DNA of 64,000 bases, from assembly GCF_006715725.1 (NCBI RefSeq), contig NZ_VFNU01000001.1, forward strand, positions 2,294,001 to 2,358,000. Direction: 5' to 3'. Below the pieces are notes generated by a model. That model saw only the letters and a program-made list of their open reading frames with translations, was not told the origin of the DNA and did no database searches. Source of the stretch: Nocardioides sp. SLBN-35. Lineage in GTDB: Bacteria > Actinomycetota > Actinomycetes > Propionibacteriales > Nocardioidaceae. Positions 54,011-62,297 of this stretch are shown here, piece by piece. A program made the translations under genes and the position numbers. Position 1 is the stretch's first letter, and each line of letters opens with the position of its first letter.

Positions 54011-55603
54011 TCAGTGGCCGGTGCCGAGTCGGCTCCGGACGTGTGCGGTGGCCTCCGCGGCCGTGACGACGCCGTTGCGGTCGATGTCGAGCTCGCGGTT
54101 CTGGTGGTAGGCCGTGGTGCCCTGGGTGAACAGGGCGTCGTCGCCGGACGCGGGGTGGCCGGCCAGGATCGAGGTGTAGAGGCTGTCCAGGTCGCCCACC
54201 CGGCCACGGTGGCCCTCGAAGTAGCGCTCGACGTAGGTCAGCTGCTCGGTGGGCGTCATCCGCGACAGCGCGTCGGTGCTGGTGCCGAGCCCGGTGGCGG
54301 TGCGGTCCATGAACTGGATCAGCCCGGTCGCGCCGCTGCGTGGGTTCTCGACGGACGGCGAGAAGGTGCCGCCGGTCTCGAAGCTCATCGCTGCCAGCAG
54401 GTGCTCGGGCTGGGCGCCGATGCGCTGCGCCACGCCCTCGACCTCCCGCAGGAACTCCGGCGTCACGTTCGCGTTGCCGCGCAGCCCGGCGATCTGCTCG
54501 TAGTCGAAGCCGTCGGGCGAGCTGTAGCCGGAGCCGTGCCGGATCTCGAGCGGGTGCGCGGCCCGGTAGGCGTCGTAGGCACGCTCGGTGTCGCGGCCCC
54601 AGACCCCGTCGACGCCCTGGGTGTCGTAGCCCGCGTCGGTCAGCAGCTGCTGGACCCGGCGCACCTCCTCGCCACGCGACCCGCGGCCGTTGCGGGAGCC
54701 GAGGTCGTCGATCTCCTTGTTCGTGGACCCGGAGCGCCCGGCCAGCGCCGCGCCGCCCAGGCCGGCCGCGGCCGCCCCGCCGCCGATCGCCGCCGCGGCG
54801 CCGTACGACGACTGCTCGCTCGCCCTCGGCTGCGCGGTGCCGCCGAACCCGGCGTCCTTCGCGTCCCTGGTCGCCTCCGCCCCCGGGGTGGCCCCGCCGA
54901 GCCCGCCGTCGGCCGGCTGGGTCGCCGTGCCGTGAGGGCTGAGGGGGCCCGTGCCGGTGCCGGTGCCACCGTCGACCGAGCCGGTGCCGAGCCCGGGCGC
55001 GCCTGCGCTGCCGGCACCGCCGCCCGCGGGCACACTGCCGGCGCCGCTGCCGGCGCCCCCGTCGATGCCGCCGTCGATGCCGCCGCCGGTCGTGCTCACC
55101 AGGACCGGCTCACCCGCCGTACGGGTGGGCACGGGCTGGGCGACGGCGTGCCCCTGGCCGTCGATCCCTCCGCCGACGGGGGCCGACGTGCCGTGGCCCG
55201 GGGTGCCGGAGACCGGCATGGTGCCGGGCGCGCCGCCACCGATGATGTCGCCGCCGGCGTACGGCTGCGACGACGGCGGCAGGACCGGCGTCTGGTAGAT
55301 CGGGAGCGAGCCGAGGTCGACGGTGGCGCCGTTGCTGACCTCGTCCTGGGCGTCGGCGTTGGCCAGCAGCACCTGCGCGAAGGCCTTGAGCGCCATCGAG
55401 ATCCGCTGGAGCCACGGCAGGACCGTGGTCTCGAGGTACTGCGCGTAGGCCAGGCTCGCGCCACCGCTGAAGAAGGCCGCCGCGCGGAGGACCATGATCA
55501 GCGCCCGGACGAACGCGATGATCTGGTCGATCGTCTCCGCGCCCTCCTGGAACTCCTGCCCCACCTCGCGGAGCTCGTCGGTGTCTGCGCCGAGGAACGC
55601 CAT
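54011..55603 (-). CDS. WXG-like protein with peptidoglycan-binding and lytic-transglycosylase-like modules
   Basis: 530 residues from ATG 55603 with AAGGGAG. Residues 1-95 are helical and WXG/LXG-like. A long Gly/Ala/Pro/Thr linker (95-300) follows, then a peptidoglycan-binding domain (308-348, VRRVQQLLTDAGYD... GVWGRDTERAY). A lysozyme-like domain holds the candidate catalytic Glu409 (MSFETGG) and SGATGLIQFM. It ends with a single EF-hand-like loop D506-x-D508-x-N510-G with E517. This looks like a type VII-exported cell-wall hydrolase with its own N-terminal export domain. It shares an operon with WXG100 and eccC. Confidence 0.85.
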   Translation of the reverse strand: MAFLGADTDELREVGQEFQEGAETIDQIIAFVRALIMVLRAAAFFSGGASLAYAQYLETTVLPWLQRISMALKAFAQVLLANADAQDEVSNGATVDLGSLPIYQTPVLPPSSQPYAGGDIIGGGAPGTMPVSGTPGHGTSAPVGGGIDGQGHAVAQPVPTRTAGEPVLVSTTGGGIDGGIDGGAGSGAGSVPAGGGAGSAGAPGLGTGSVDGGTGTGTGPLSPHGTATQPADGGLGGATPGAEATRDAKDAGFGGTAQPRASEQSSYGAAAAIGGGAAAAGLGGAALAGRSGSTNKEIDDLGSRNGRGSRGEEVRRVQQLLTDAGYDTQGVDGVWGRDTERAYDAYRAAHPLEIRHGSGYSSPDGFDYEQIAGLRGNANVTPEFLREVEGVAQRIGAQPEHLLAAMSFETGGTFSPSVENPRSGATGLIQFMDRTATGLGTSTDALSRMTPTEQLTYVERYFEGHRGRVGDLDSLYTSILAGHPASGDDALFTQGTTAYHQNRELDIDRNGVVTAAEATAHVRSRLGTGH

Positions 55604-55659
55604 GGTGATCTCCCTTTCGTCGGAGGGTCTGGTGCCGGTCGCCGGACCGGACGCCGTGG

Positions 55660-55713
55660 ACGCTAGGCAGCCGCATGCCCGCCGGTCGAGGGATCCAGGG
55701 GCGGAAGGTTCCG
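55660..55713 (-). promoter_or_regulatory. Shared palindrome, copy 2, with downstream -10 (WXG-hydrolase operon)
   Basis: GGCGGAA-GG-TTCCGCC; its core CGGAAGGTTCCG spans 55702-55713, 98 bp before the start at 55603. In the gene's direction a -10-like TAGCGT (55665 down to 55660) follows 36 nt after it, with a -35-like TCGACC 18 bp before that hexamer. Confidence 0.5.
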
Positions 55714-55748
55714 CCTTGTCGCCGCGCTCCTGGGCGGGCCTGGACGCA

Positions 55749-55783
55749 CGAGAGGGCCGCCGGCAGTGCCGGCGGCCCTCTCG
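55749..55783 (-). terminator. Terminator after the second WXG100 gene
   Basis: Arms of 16 bp (55749-55764 and 55768-55783) are perfect complements with loop AGT. It lies 13 bp after the stop of the minus-strand WXG100 gene at 55797. Separates it from the WXG-hydrolase operon. Confidence 0.8.
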
Positions 55784-55796
55784 GGTGGGGTGCGGG

Positions 55797-56066
55797 TCAG
55801 GCGCTCGCGGCGTCCTGCCGGTCGGCGTGGGCGGCGAGCACCCGCGCCTGGTCGCGCAGCGTCTCGGCGGCGTTGGTCGACTCCGGCACGAAGGACGACG
55901 CCATGTCCTCCATCATCCGGTCCATGTCCGGCCCGACCCAGTTGGTCGCGCCCAGGCGGGCGTACAGCCCGCTGCACACGCCCGAGGCCTGGCTGGCGTG
56001 GCTGTCCATCCGCGCGGACGTCTCCCGCGCGTGCTCGGTGTCCATGCCCTGCATGCTGCTGCTCAT
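55797..56066 (-). CDS. WXG100-family protein, second copy
   Basis: 89 residues from ATG 56066, SD AAGGAG. The helix-turn-helix shape holds NWVGPDMDRM, with the WVG turn at 43-45. It is only distantly similar to the copy at 53677 and has its own promoter and terminator. Together the two may form a heterodimer as EsxA/EsxB do. It carries a Cys at residue 31, which is unusual for this family. Confidence 0.9.
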   Translation of the reverse strand: MSSSMQGMDTEHARETSARMDSHASQASGVCSGLYARLGATNWVGPDMDRMMEDMASSFVPESTNAAETLRDQARVLAAHADRQDAASA

Positions 56067-56114
56067 CGTGGTCTCCTTCGCTCGTGACGTGGCCCGATCG
56101 GTCGTTGTCGCGAA

Positions 56115-56167
56115 ACGGTAGGGACGCGCCGGGCGCGGCACCAGCGTCAGGCGGGCGGAAGGTTCCG
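56115..56167 (-). promoter_or_regulatory. Shared palindrome, copy 3, with downstream -10 (second WXG100 gene)
   Basis: CGGAAGGTTCCG at 56156-56167, 89 bp before the WXG100 start at 56066. A -10-like TACCGT (56120 down to 56115) follows 35 nt after it, nearly the spacing at copy 2. It overlaps the 3' end of the upstream FHA-like gene. Confidence 0.5.
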
Positions 56168-56998
56168 CGCCGTCGCGGCCCTCTCGACCGCGTCGAGGTC
56201 GTCGGCGGTGACCAACCGGACCTCCGCGGTACGACGGCCGATCGCGAACCGCACGTTCTGCGCGCGCCCCTTCGTGCGGCACGGGTCGTCCTTGGGCCCG
56301 AAGGCGAGCATCGACACAGAGCGGATCGCGTCGTCGACCCGCTGCGCGCGGTCGAGGTTCCACGCGTAGCCGTGCCAGTGCAGCACCCGCTCGTAGATCT
56401 CCCGGTTGGACGGGGGGCGCGGGTAGTCGTCGGTGCCGGTGAGCCACGGCTCGGCGAGCGCGAGTGCGACGTACCACTCCCGCGACAGGCGGGGCAGGCT
56501 GGGCGCGGGGGCGGTCGCCGTACCGTCGACGTCGGTGTCGGGCGCTTCGGCGACCGGCCGGCGGGGGGCGGCCGGCGCGGAGGCCTGGACATCGACGACG
56601 ATGGTCAGGTCGTCGTAGGTCCCCGTCGTGGTCTCGCGGCCGCGGAGCACGACCAGCTGGTTCTCGCCCTCGTCGAGCAGGAGCGACATGCCCTCCACCA
56701 GCGTGACCCGCCGCGCGCCGCCCGGGGCGTCGAACAGGCTCGCCACCTGGGTCTCACCAGCGCCGTGCCAGCGCAGCCGGGCGATCTCCTCACCCACGAC
56801 GAGCTCACCGAGCAGGCGGGAGACGTGCGGGGCGCAGCGCGGCAGCGCGATTGCCGTCGTGCGCAGTGCGTCGTCCGGGCTGTCGAGCGGTACGGCGTGG
56901 TGCGGCGAGCGCCCGAACAGCAGCGTCTCGCCCGAACCGAGCGTCACGGTCGGCAGGCCGGCACACCTCAGTCCCACCCTCAGCATGGCGGCATCCAA
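56147..56998 (-). CDS. FHA-like protein with C-terminal helical domain
   Basis: 283 residues. The start is uncertain: TTG 56998 has an upstream GAGGGGG 6 nt away, while ATG 56986 has none. The N-terminal 120 residues have the beta pattern of an FHA fold (LLFGRSPHHAVPLD with GRS, RCAPHVSRLLGEL). An Ala/Pro linker follows, then a helical DNA-binding-like region (PPSNREIYERVLHWHGYAWN). FHA domains bind phospho-Thr, and it lies beside T7SS genes and near a kinase, so it may be a phospho-sensor or regulator of the locus. It is the first gene of the minus-strand block. Confidence 0.6.
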   Translation of the reverse strand: MDAAMLRVGLRCAGLPTVTLGSGETLLFGRSPHHAVPLDSPDDALRTTAIALPRCAPHVSRLLGELVVGEEIARLRWHGAGETQVASLFDAPGGARRVTLVEGMSLLLDEGENQLVVLRGRETTTGTYDDLTIVVDVQASAPAAPRRPVAEAPDTDVDGTATAPAPSLPRLSREWYVALALAEPWLTGTDDYPRPPSNREIYERVLHWHGYAWNLDRAQRVDDAIRSVSMLAFGPKDDPCRTKGRAQNVRFAIGRRTAEVRLVTADDLDAVERAATARNLPPA

Positions 56999-57029
56999 TC
57001 ACAGCCCCCTCACCAACTCCCGTCTCCAC

Positions 57030-57035
57030 TACGCT
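57030..57035 (+). promoter_or_regulatory. -10 hexamer of the MFS gene, leaderless type
   Basis: TACGCT ends 6 nt before GTG 57042, the same spacing as at argS and hom. No SD is present. Confidence 0.45.
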
Positions 57036-57041
57036 CGGCAA

Positions 57042-58457
57042 GTGGATCCGACCTGCGCCGAGGTCACCGTCGGGTCGCGGACCGGTCGCACGGTCCTCGC
57101 CGCGGCGATCCTGGGCTCCTCGCTGGCGCTGCTCGACAGCACCGTCGTCAACGTCGCCCTGCACCGGATCGGGGAGGACCTCGAGGCCAGTCTCGGCGAG
57201 CTGCAGTGGGTCTCGAACGGCTACCTGCTCAGCCTCGCCTCGCTCACCCTGCTCGGCGGCTCGCTCGGCGACCGGTTCGGGCGACGCCGGATCTTCATGA
57301 CCGGCGTGCTCGGCTTCGCCCTCACCTCGGTCGCGTGCGGTCTCGCCCCGACTGCGGAGGTCCTGATCCTCGCCCGGATCGCACAGGGCGTCGCCGCCGC
57401 ATTGCTCGTGCCGGGCAGTCTCGCCATGATCCAGGGCTCGTTCGCGCCCTCCGACCGGTCCCGAGCGATCGGCACCTGGTCCGGGCTCGGCGGCGTCGCT
57501 ACCGCGATCGGCCCCTTCCTCGGCGGCTGGCTGGTCCAGTCGGTGAGCTGGCGCTGGGTGTTCCTCATCAACCTGCCCGTCGCCCTGTTCACCCTGGCCG
57601 TCGCCCGCCGAGTCCCCGAGACCCGCGACCCGTCGGCGGTGCGGGGCTTCGACCTCTCTGGCGCGGCGCTGTGCACCCTCGCGCTGGGCGGTCTCACCTA
57701 TGCGCTGATCGAGTGGCGGACCGAGCCGACGGTCGCCGTCGTCGCGCTCGTGGTCGGCCTCGTGGCCGGGGTCGCCTTCTGGTTCGACGAGCGCCGCTCG
57801 CACGCGCCGCTGCTGCCGCCGGGGTTGTTCGCCTCACGTCAGTTCAGCGCCGCGAACGCGATGACCCTGCTGACCTACGCCGCGCTCGGCGGCGTCCTCT
57901 TCTTCCTCGTCCTGCAGCTGCAGACCGTCGCCGGCCTCGGCCCGCTCGAGGCCGGCCTGTCCACGCTGCCGATCACGATCGTCATGCTGCTGCTCGCCGG
58001 TCGCGGGGGCGCCCTCGCCGGCCGGATCGGTCCGCGCCTGCCGATGACCGTCGGCCCGCTGCTGTGCGCGGTCGGCGCCCTGCTGCTGAGCCGGATCGAC
58101 GCCGAGCTCGACTACTGGACCGAGGTCGCCCTGCCGCTGACCGTGTTCGGGCTGGGGCTCGCCTCGCTCGTGGCCCCGTTGACCGCGGCCGTGCTGGCCG
58201 CCGTACCCGACGAGCACGCCGGTGTCGCCTCGGGCGTCAACAACGCCGTCGCCCGCGCCGGCTCGCTGCTCGCGGTCGCCGCCCTGCCGCTCGTGGTGGG
58301 GCTCGCGGGCGCCGACTACCAGCGCCCGGAGGTCTTCGATGCCGGTTACCGCACGGCGATGCTGTGCTGTGCCGGCCTGCTGGTCGCCGGCGGTGCGCTG
58401 TCGTGGCTGCTGATCCGCAACCCGGCGTCCGAGGTCAGCGCCGCTCCGGCGCCCTGA
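57042..58457 (+). CDS. MFS transporter, DHA2 (EmrB/QacA-like) family
   Basis: 471 residues from GTG 57042. Fourteen or so membrane segments. The motif LDSTVVNVALHRIGEDL is the DHA2 signature of helix 1, and LGGSLGDRFGRRRIF the loop A motif. An ILARIAQGVAAALLVPGSLAMI helix and an RMV-type end are also present. It exports drugs or metabolites using protons. It is head-to-head with the FHA-like gene and convergent with the helicase. Confidence 0.92.
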   Translation: MDPTCAEVTVGSRTGRTVLAAAILGSSLALLDSTVVNVALHRIGEDLEASLGELQWVSNGYLLSLASLTLLGGSLGDRFGRRRIFMTGVLGFALTSVACGLAPTAEVLILARIAQGVAAALLVPGSLAMIQGSFAPSDRSRAIGTWSGLGGVATAIGPFLGGWLVQSVSWRWVFLINLPVALFTLAVARRVPETRDPSAVRGFDLSGAALCTLALGGLTYALIEWRTEPTVAVVALVVGLVAGVAFWFDERRSHAPLLPPGLFASRQFSAANAMTLLTYAALGGVLFFLVLQLQTVAGLGPLEAGLSTLPITIVMLLLAGRGGALAGRIGPRLPMTVGPLLCAVGALLLSRIDAELDYWTEVALPLTVFGLGLASLVAPLTAAVLAAVPDEHAGVASGVNNAVARAGSLLAVAALPLVVGLAGADYQRPEVFDAGYRTAMLCCAGLLVAGGALSWLLIRNPASEVSAAPAP

Positions 58458-58469
58458 CCGGCACCGACG

Positions 58470-61400
58470 TCACTCCTCGAACAGACCGCGGATGTCCTCG
58501 GCCCCGATCGACGTGCTCATCGCTCCGTCGCCGTCGATGACCTGTGCGAACAGCTCGGCCTTGCGGGCCTTGAGCTCCATCACCTTCTCCTCGATGGTGT
58601 CGGTCGCGACCAGCCGGTAGACGTGGACGTGGCGCGTCTGGCCGATCCGGTGGGCGCGGTCGACGGCCTGCGCCTCGGCGGCGGGGTTCCACCACGGGTC
58701 GAGCACGAAGACGTAGTCGGCCTCGGTGAGGGTCAGGCCGGTGCCGCCGGCCTTGAGGGAGATGAGGAAGACGGGGGAGGCACCGGAGCGGAACCTGTCG
58801 ATGACGCCCGCGCGGTCGCGGGTCGTGCCGTCGAGGTAGGTCGTCGCGATCCCCACGTCGTCGAGGCGCGAGCGGACCCGGGTGAGGAAGGACGTGAACT
58901 GGCTGAACACCAGAGCCCGGTGGCCCTCGGCCGTGATCTCGGCGAGGTGCTCGACGAGCACGTCGAGCTTGGCGGAGCCGACGCTCTCGTGCTCGTCGTC
59001 GACGAGCGCGGGGTCGAGGGCGAGCTGTCGCAGCTTGGTCAGCGCGCTGAAGATGGCGACCCGGTTGCGGTCGAAGTCCTCGACCAGGCCGAGGATCCGC
59101 TGCCGCTCCTTGGCCAGGTGGGTGTCGTAGATCCTGCGGTGCGCGGCGTCGAGGTCGACCTGGAGGACCTGCTCCTGCTTGGGCGGCAGGTCGTCGGCGA
59201 CCAGCTCCTTGGTGCGCCGCAGCAGGAACGGCCTGATCCGCGCTCGGAACCGGTCGAGCACGACCTGGTCGCCGTCGCGCTCGACCGGCCGCACGACCTT
59301 GTCCTGGAACGTGCGCGGCCAGGGGTACAGGCCGGGCACCGTGATCGAGAGCAGCGACCACAGCTCCATCAGCCGGTTCTCGAACGGCGTGCCGGTGACG
59401 GCGAGGCGGAACGGCGCGTCGATGGTGCGGATCGCCTGGTAGGTCTTGCTCTGGTGGTTCTTGGCCTGCTGCGCCTCGTCGAGCACCAGCCCGGACCAGG
59501 CCAGGTCGGCGTACTCCTCGTGGGCCAGCCGGAGCAGGGTGTACGTCGTGACGACCACGTCGTGGTCGCGGGCCAGCGCCGCCACGTCGTCGGTACGACG
59601 CGAGGCCACCGCGACGCGCAGGCCCGGCGCGTGCCGGGCGGTCTCGGTGGCCCAGGCGGTGACGACGCTGGTCGGGGCGACGACGAGGAAGGGCGCGTCG
59701 AGAGGACGTTGGGCGCGGGCGTGGGTGATGAGGGCGAGCACCTGGAGCGTCTTGCCGAGACCCATGTCGTCGGCGAGCACACCGCCGAGGCCGTGCTGCC
59801 ACAGGAATGCCAGCCACCAGAAGCCCTCGCGCTGGTAGCTGCGCAGGTCGGTGACCAGGCCGCGCGGCTCGGGTCGCGGGATGTCGGTGAGGTCCCGCAG
59901 CGCCCGGGCCCGCTCGACCCACGCGGCGACCTGGGCGTCGACGAGACCGGTCTCGGCGAGCTGGGCCCACAGGCCGAGGTCGTGGTGGCCGATGCCGATC
60001 CGGTCGCCCTCGCGCTCGCGCAGCTCGGCGGCCGCGGTGACCACCTCGCGCAGCCGGTCGAACTCGGGGCGGTCGGTGGTCACGTAGAGCCCGCTCGGCA
60101 GCACGAGGAACTCCAGGTCGAGGGTGAGGGCGGCGAGGACGTCGGGCAGCGGGATCTGCTCGCCGTCGACGCTGACGGTCACGGCCAGGTCGAGCCAGTC
60201 GGTCGTGCTGGACGTCGTGCTGGAGTCGGGCTCGACCAGGTCGAACCGGATCTCGGGCGCCACGTCGGCCTCGCGGAAGTCGGGCCGCTCCTCCTCGACG
60301 ACCCGCACGCCCTCCGTCTCGCGCAGGTGCGGCAGGTCGTGGATGGCCAGGGTGAGGGCGTCGCCGTCGATGAGCGTCGAGACCTGCAGCAGCGCCGGCG
60401 GCACGGTCGCGAGCAGTGCCTGCTCCGCGGCACGGTCCCTGACCCCGCCGAGGGAGTCGCTGCTGGTGAGCGGGCGGCTGCGCTCCGGGTCGGCGCCGTA
60501 CTGCCAGTGCCACGCCAGGCCCGCCTTGGTCGAGGTGTGCCACGAGACGGTCAGCACCAGTGTCGGCGCCAGCGGCTCGGGCAGCTCGACCGACGACGCG
60601 TCCGCGCGCACCGGCACCAGCCGCATCAGCCCGGGCAGCGTCTCGCGGAAGTCGGCCAGGTCGGCGGGCGGGACCAGGATCGGCGGGCCGTCGACCAGGT
60701 GGCGCAGCGCGGGCGGCACCGGGGTCGTGGTCGCGGCGATGAGGAGGTGGCCGCTGTCGTCGAGCAGGCCGACGACCGACGCGGGGGAGCCGACCAGCAC
60801 CACGGACTCGTCGCGCCAGGTCCGCTCGGCGAGGGTGACGACCGCGCGCATCGTCGTACCGCCGTCGACGTCGCCGAGCTCGGCGACCACCTCGGCCGGC
60901 TCGTCGGCGACCTCGACGGAGACCAGTGGCCGGGCGGCCAGCAGGGTGACGCCGGCGTCGCGGGCGTTGCGCAGGGCGCGGACCACCTGGTCGCCGAACT
61001 CGTCGAGCGCGGGGGAGACCCCGGCGGAGTAGTAGCCGCGGTGGCCGGCCCACTGGGTGTGCAGCGCGGCGAGCGCGTCGGCCTGCCGCTGCACGAAGCC
61101 GCGCGGGCTGCCGGCGACGTCATTCCACTCGGCGCCGCTCTTGATCCACGGCTTGCTCTTGCCCTGCCGCAGTGGCCGGACCCGCAGCGTCGGGCCGGCG
61201 GCGCGGTAGCTGCCGCGACCGCGGTCGAGGGTCACCTCCAGCGCGAGCGGCACCTCCTCGCGCACCGACGGCTGCTGGCGCGCCAGCTCGCCGACCAGCC
61301 GCTCCACCGAGCGTCGCCACGCGGCCTCGCCGGCCGGCTGGGTGAAGGTCTGGCGCAGGCTCAGCGCCAGCGCGGCGCCGTGCTTGCACACCGAGCGCAC

Positions 61401-61652
61401 CGGGCAGGTGCACACCGTGAACACCCAGCCGGCGTAGCTCGCGTTGGGTGCCTCGACGTGCAGCTGGACCTGGTACGGCGCCTCCCGGCTCCCGAGGACC
61501 TCCGCCGTCGCCGTGACCGACGCCGCCGAGCGCATCCCGATCTCGGGACGCCGGACGCCGCCCGCAGCGACGATCGAGCGGGCACGCTCCAGCGTCCCGG
61601 CGTCGAAGTGGCGCGCCAGGAAGTCGTCGGTCAGCTCGGCGAGGACGTCCAC
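58470..61652 (-). CDS. SWIM zinc-finger SNF2-type DEAD/DEAH helicase
   Basis: 1060 residues from GTG 61652. An N-terminal SWIM finger (VCTCPVRSVCKHGAALALSL) is followed by a linker of about 500 residues. The SNF2 N lobe has the Walker A GLGGVLADDMGLGKTLQ, DEAQQAKNHQSKT and GTPFENRLMELWSLLSI, and the C lobe has LVFSQFTSF and DRAHRIGQTRHVHVYRL. This SWI2/SNF2 ATPase translocates along DNA and is found with other SWIM proteins in actinobacteria, perhaps in DNA repair. It has no partner gene here. Confidence 0.93.
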   Translation of the reverse strand: MDVLAELTDDFLARHFDAGTLERARSIVAAGGVRRPEIGMRSAASVTATAEVLGSREAPYQVQLHVEAPNASYAGWVFTVCTCPVRSVCKHGAALALSLRQTFTQPAGEAAWRRSVERLVGELARQQPSVREEVPLALEVTLDRGRGSYRAAGPTLRVRPLRQGKSKPWIKSGAEWNDVAGSPRGFVQRQADALAALHTQWAGHRGYYSAGVSPALDEFGDQVVRALRNARDAGVTLLAARPLVSVEVADEPAEVVAELGDVDGGTTMRAVVTLAERTWRDESVVLVGSPASVVGLLDDSGHLLIAATTTPVPPALRHLVDGPPILVPPADLADFRETLPGLMRLVPVRADASSVELPEPLAPTLVLTVSWHTSTKAGLAWHWQYGADPERSRPLTSSDSLGGVRDRAAEQALLATVPPALLQVSTLIDGDALTLAIHDLPHLRETEGVRVVEEERPDFREADVAPEIRFDLVEPDSSTTSSTTDWLDLAVTVSVDGEQIPLPDVLAALTLDLEFLVLPSGLYVTTDRPEFDRLREVVTAAAELREREGDRIGIGHHDLGLWAQLAETGLVDAQVAAWVERARALRDLTDIPRPEPRGLVTDLRSYQREGFWWLAFLWQHGLGGVLADDMGLGKTLQVLALITHARAQRPLDAPFLVVAPTSVVTAWATETARHAPGLRVAVASRRTDDVAALARDHDVVVTTYTLLRLAHEEYADLAWSGLVLDEAQQAKNHQSKTYQAIRTIDAPFRLAVTGTPFENRLMELWSLLSITVPGLYPWPRTFQDKVVRPVERDGDQVVLDRFRARIRPFLLRRTKELVADDLPPKQEQVLQVDLDAAHRRIYDTHLAKERQRILGLVEDFDRNRVAIFSALTKLRQLALDPALVDDEHESVGSAKLDVLVEHLAEITAEGHRALVFSQFTSFLTRVRSRLDDVGIATTYLDGTTRDRAGVIDRFRSGASPVFLISLKAGGTGLTLTEADYVFVLDPWWNPAAEAQAVDRAHRIGQTRHVHVYRLVATDTIEEKVMELKARKAELFAQVIDGDGAMSTSIGAEDIRGLFEE

Positions 61653-61709
61653 GGTTCCCTCATCGTGGCACGCACCTGCGACGAAGGCCGGATCGCGGCG
61701 GGACGAGCC

Positions 61710-62243
61710 TCACCGACCGGTGCGACGGCGCTTCCCGGTGCCCTCGGGGAACGGCCAGGGCAGCGTGATCGAGCCGCCGACCGGCAGCCCCGACCAGCGG
61801 GCGGCGAACTCGTCGTACCGCGCGAACAGCCGCTCCAGCAGCGCCGGGTCGACCTCGCTGTCCTCGACCCGCCCCGGCCATGCCGGGTCCGGGCGCCGCC
61901 GCCCGCGCCCGACCTCCCACAGCGCCACCGTGAGGGACGCGAGCCGCTCCGAGCGCGCCATGTCGGCCGACTCCTCGGGGGTCGGCTCGCGTCGCCTCCT
62001 CGACGAGGCGCGGCGCGCGGCCGGGTCGGCCGGCCAGAACAGCCCGTCGTCGCCGTCGGCCGCCGCGAGCCGGCCGTAGACGCCGCCGCGGATGCCGTCC
62101 TCGACCTCCACCAGCAGATGCGCGACGTCGTGGGGCACGGCGTCGCTGTGGCCCGGTCCGTTGCGCGGCGCGAGAGCCGCGCCGACCGAGCGGTCGACGG
62201 CGATCTCGTAGCGCCCGGCGAGCTTCGTGAAGGTCACGTCCAC
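61710..62243 (-). CDS. Hypothetical protein, actinobacterial
   Basis: About 177 residues if GTG 62243 is the start (other starts at 62237 or TTG 62279 are possible). It begins DVTFTKLAGRYEIAVDRSVG and has an aromatic-rich end (ITLPWPFPEGTGKRRRTGR) with a basic tail. A charged Arg-rich stretch lies in the middle. No known domain was recognised. It lies between the helicase and cobalamin adenosyltransferase genes in the same direction. Confidence 0.55.
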   Translation of the reverse strand: MDVTFTKLAGRYEIAVDRSVGAALAPRNGPGHSDAVPHDVAHLLVEVEDGIRGGVYGRLAAADGDDGLFWPADPAARRASSRRRREPTPEESADMARSERLASLTVALWEVGRGRRRPDPAWPGRVEDSEVDPALLERLFARYDEFAARWSGLPVGGSITLPWPFPEGTGKRRRTGR

Positions 62244-62297
62244 CGCTGCATCGTCGGCAGTGCGGACCGCCGGGTGCAACGGGTTATCCGCGGCGCC

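Noticed and set aside
49294-56167. CGGAACC copies as ECF sigma -35 elements (GGAAC)
   Set aside because: No consistent CGTC-type -10 occurs at 16-17 bp, and one of the three copies has the centre reversed, which fits a palindromic protein site better.
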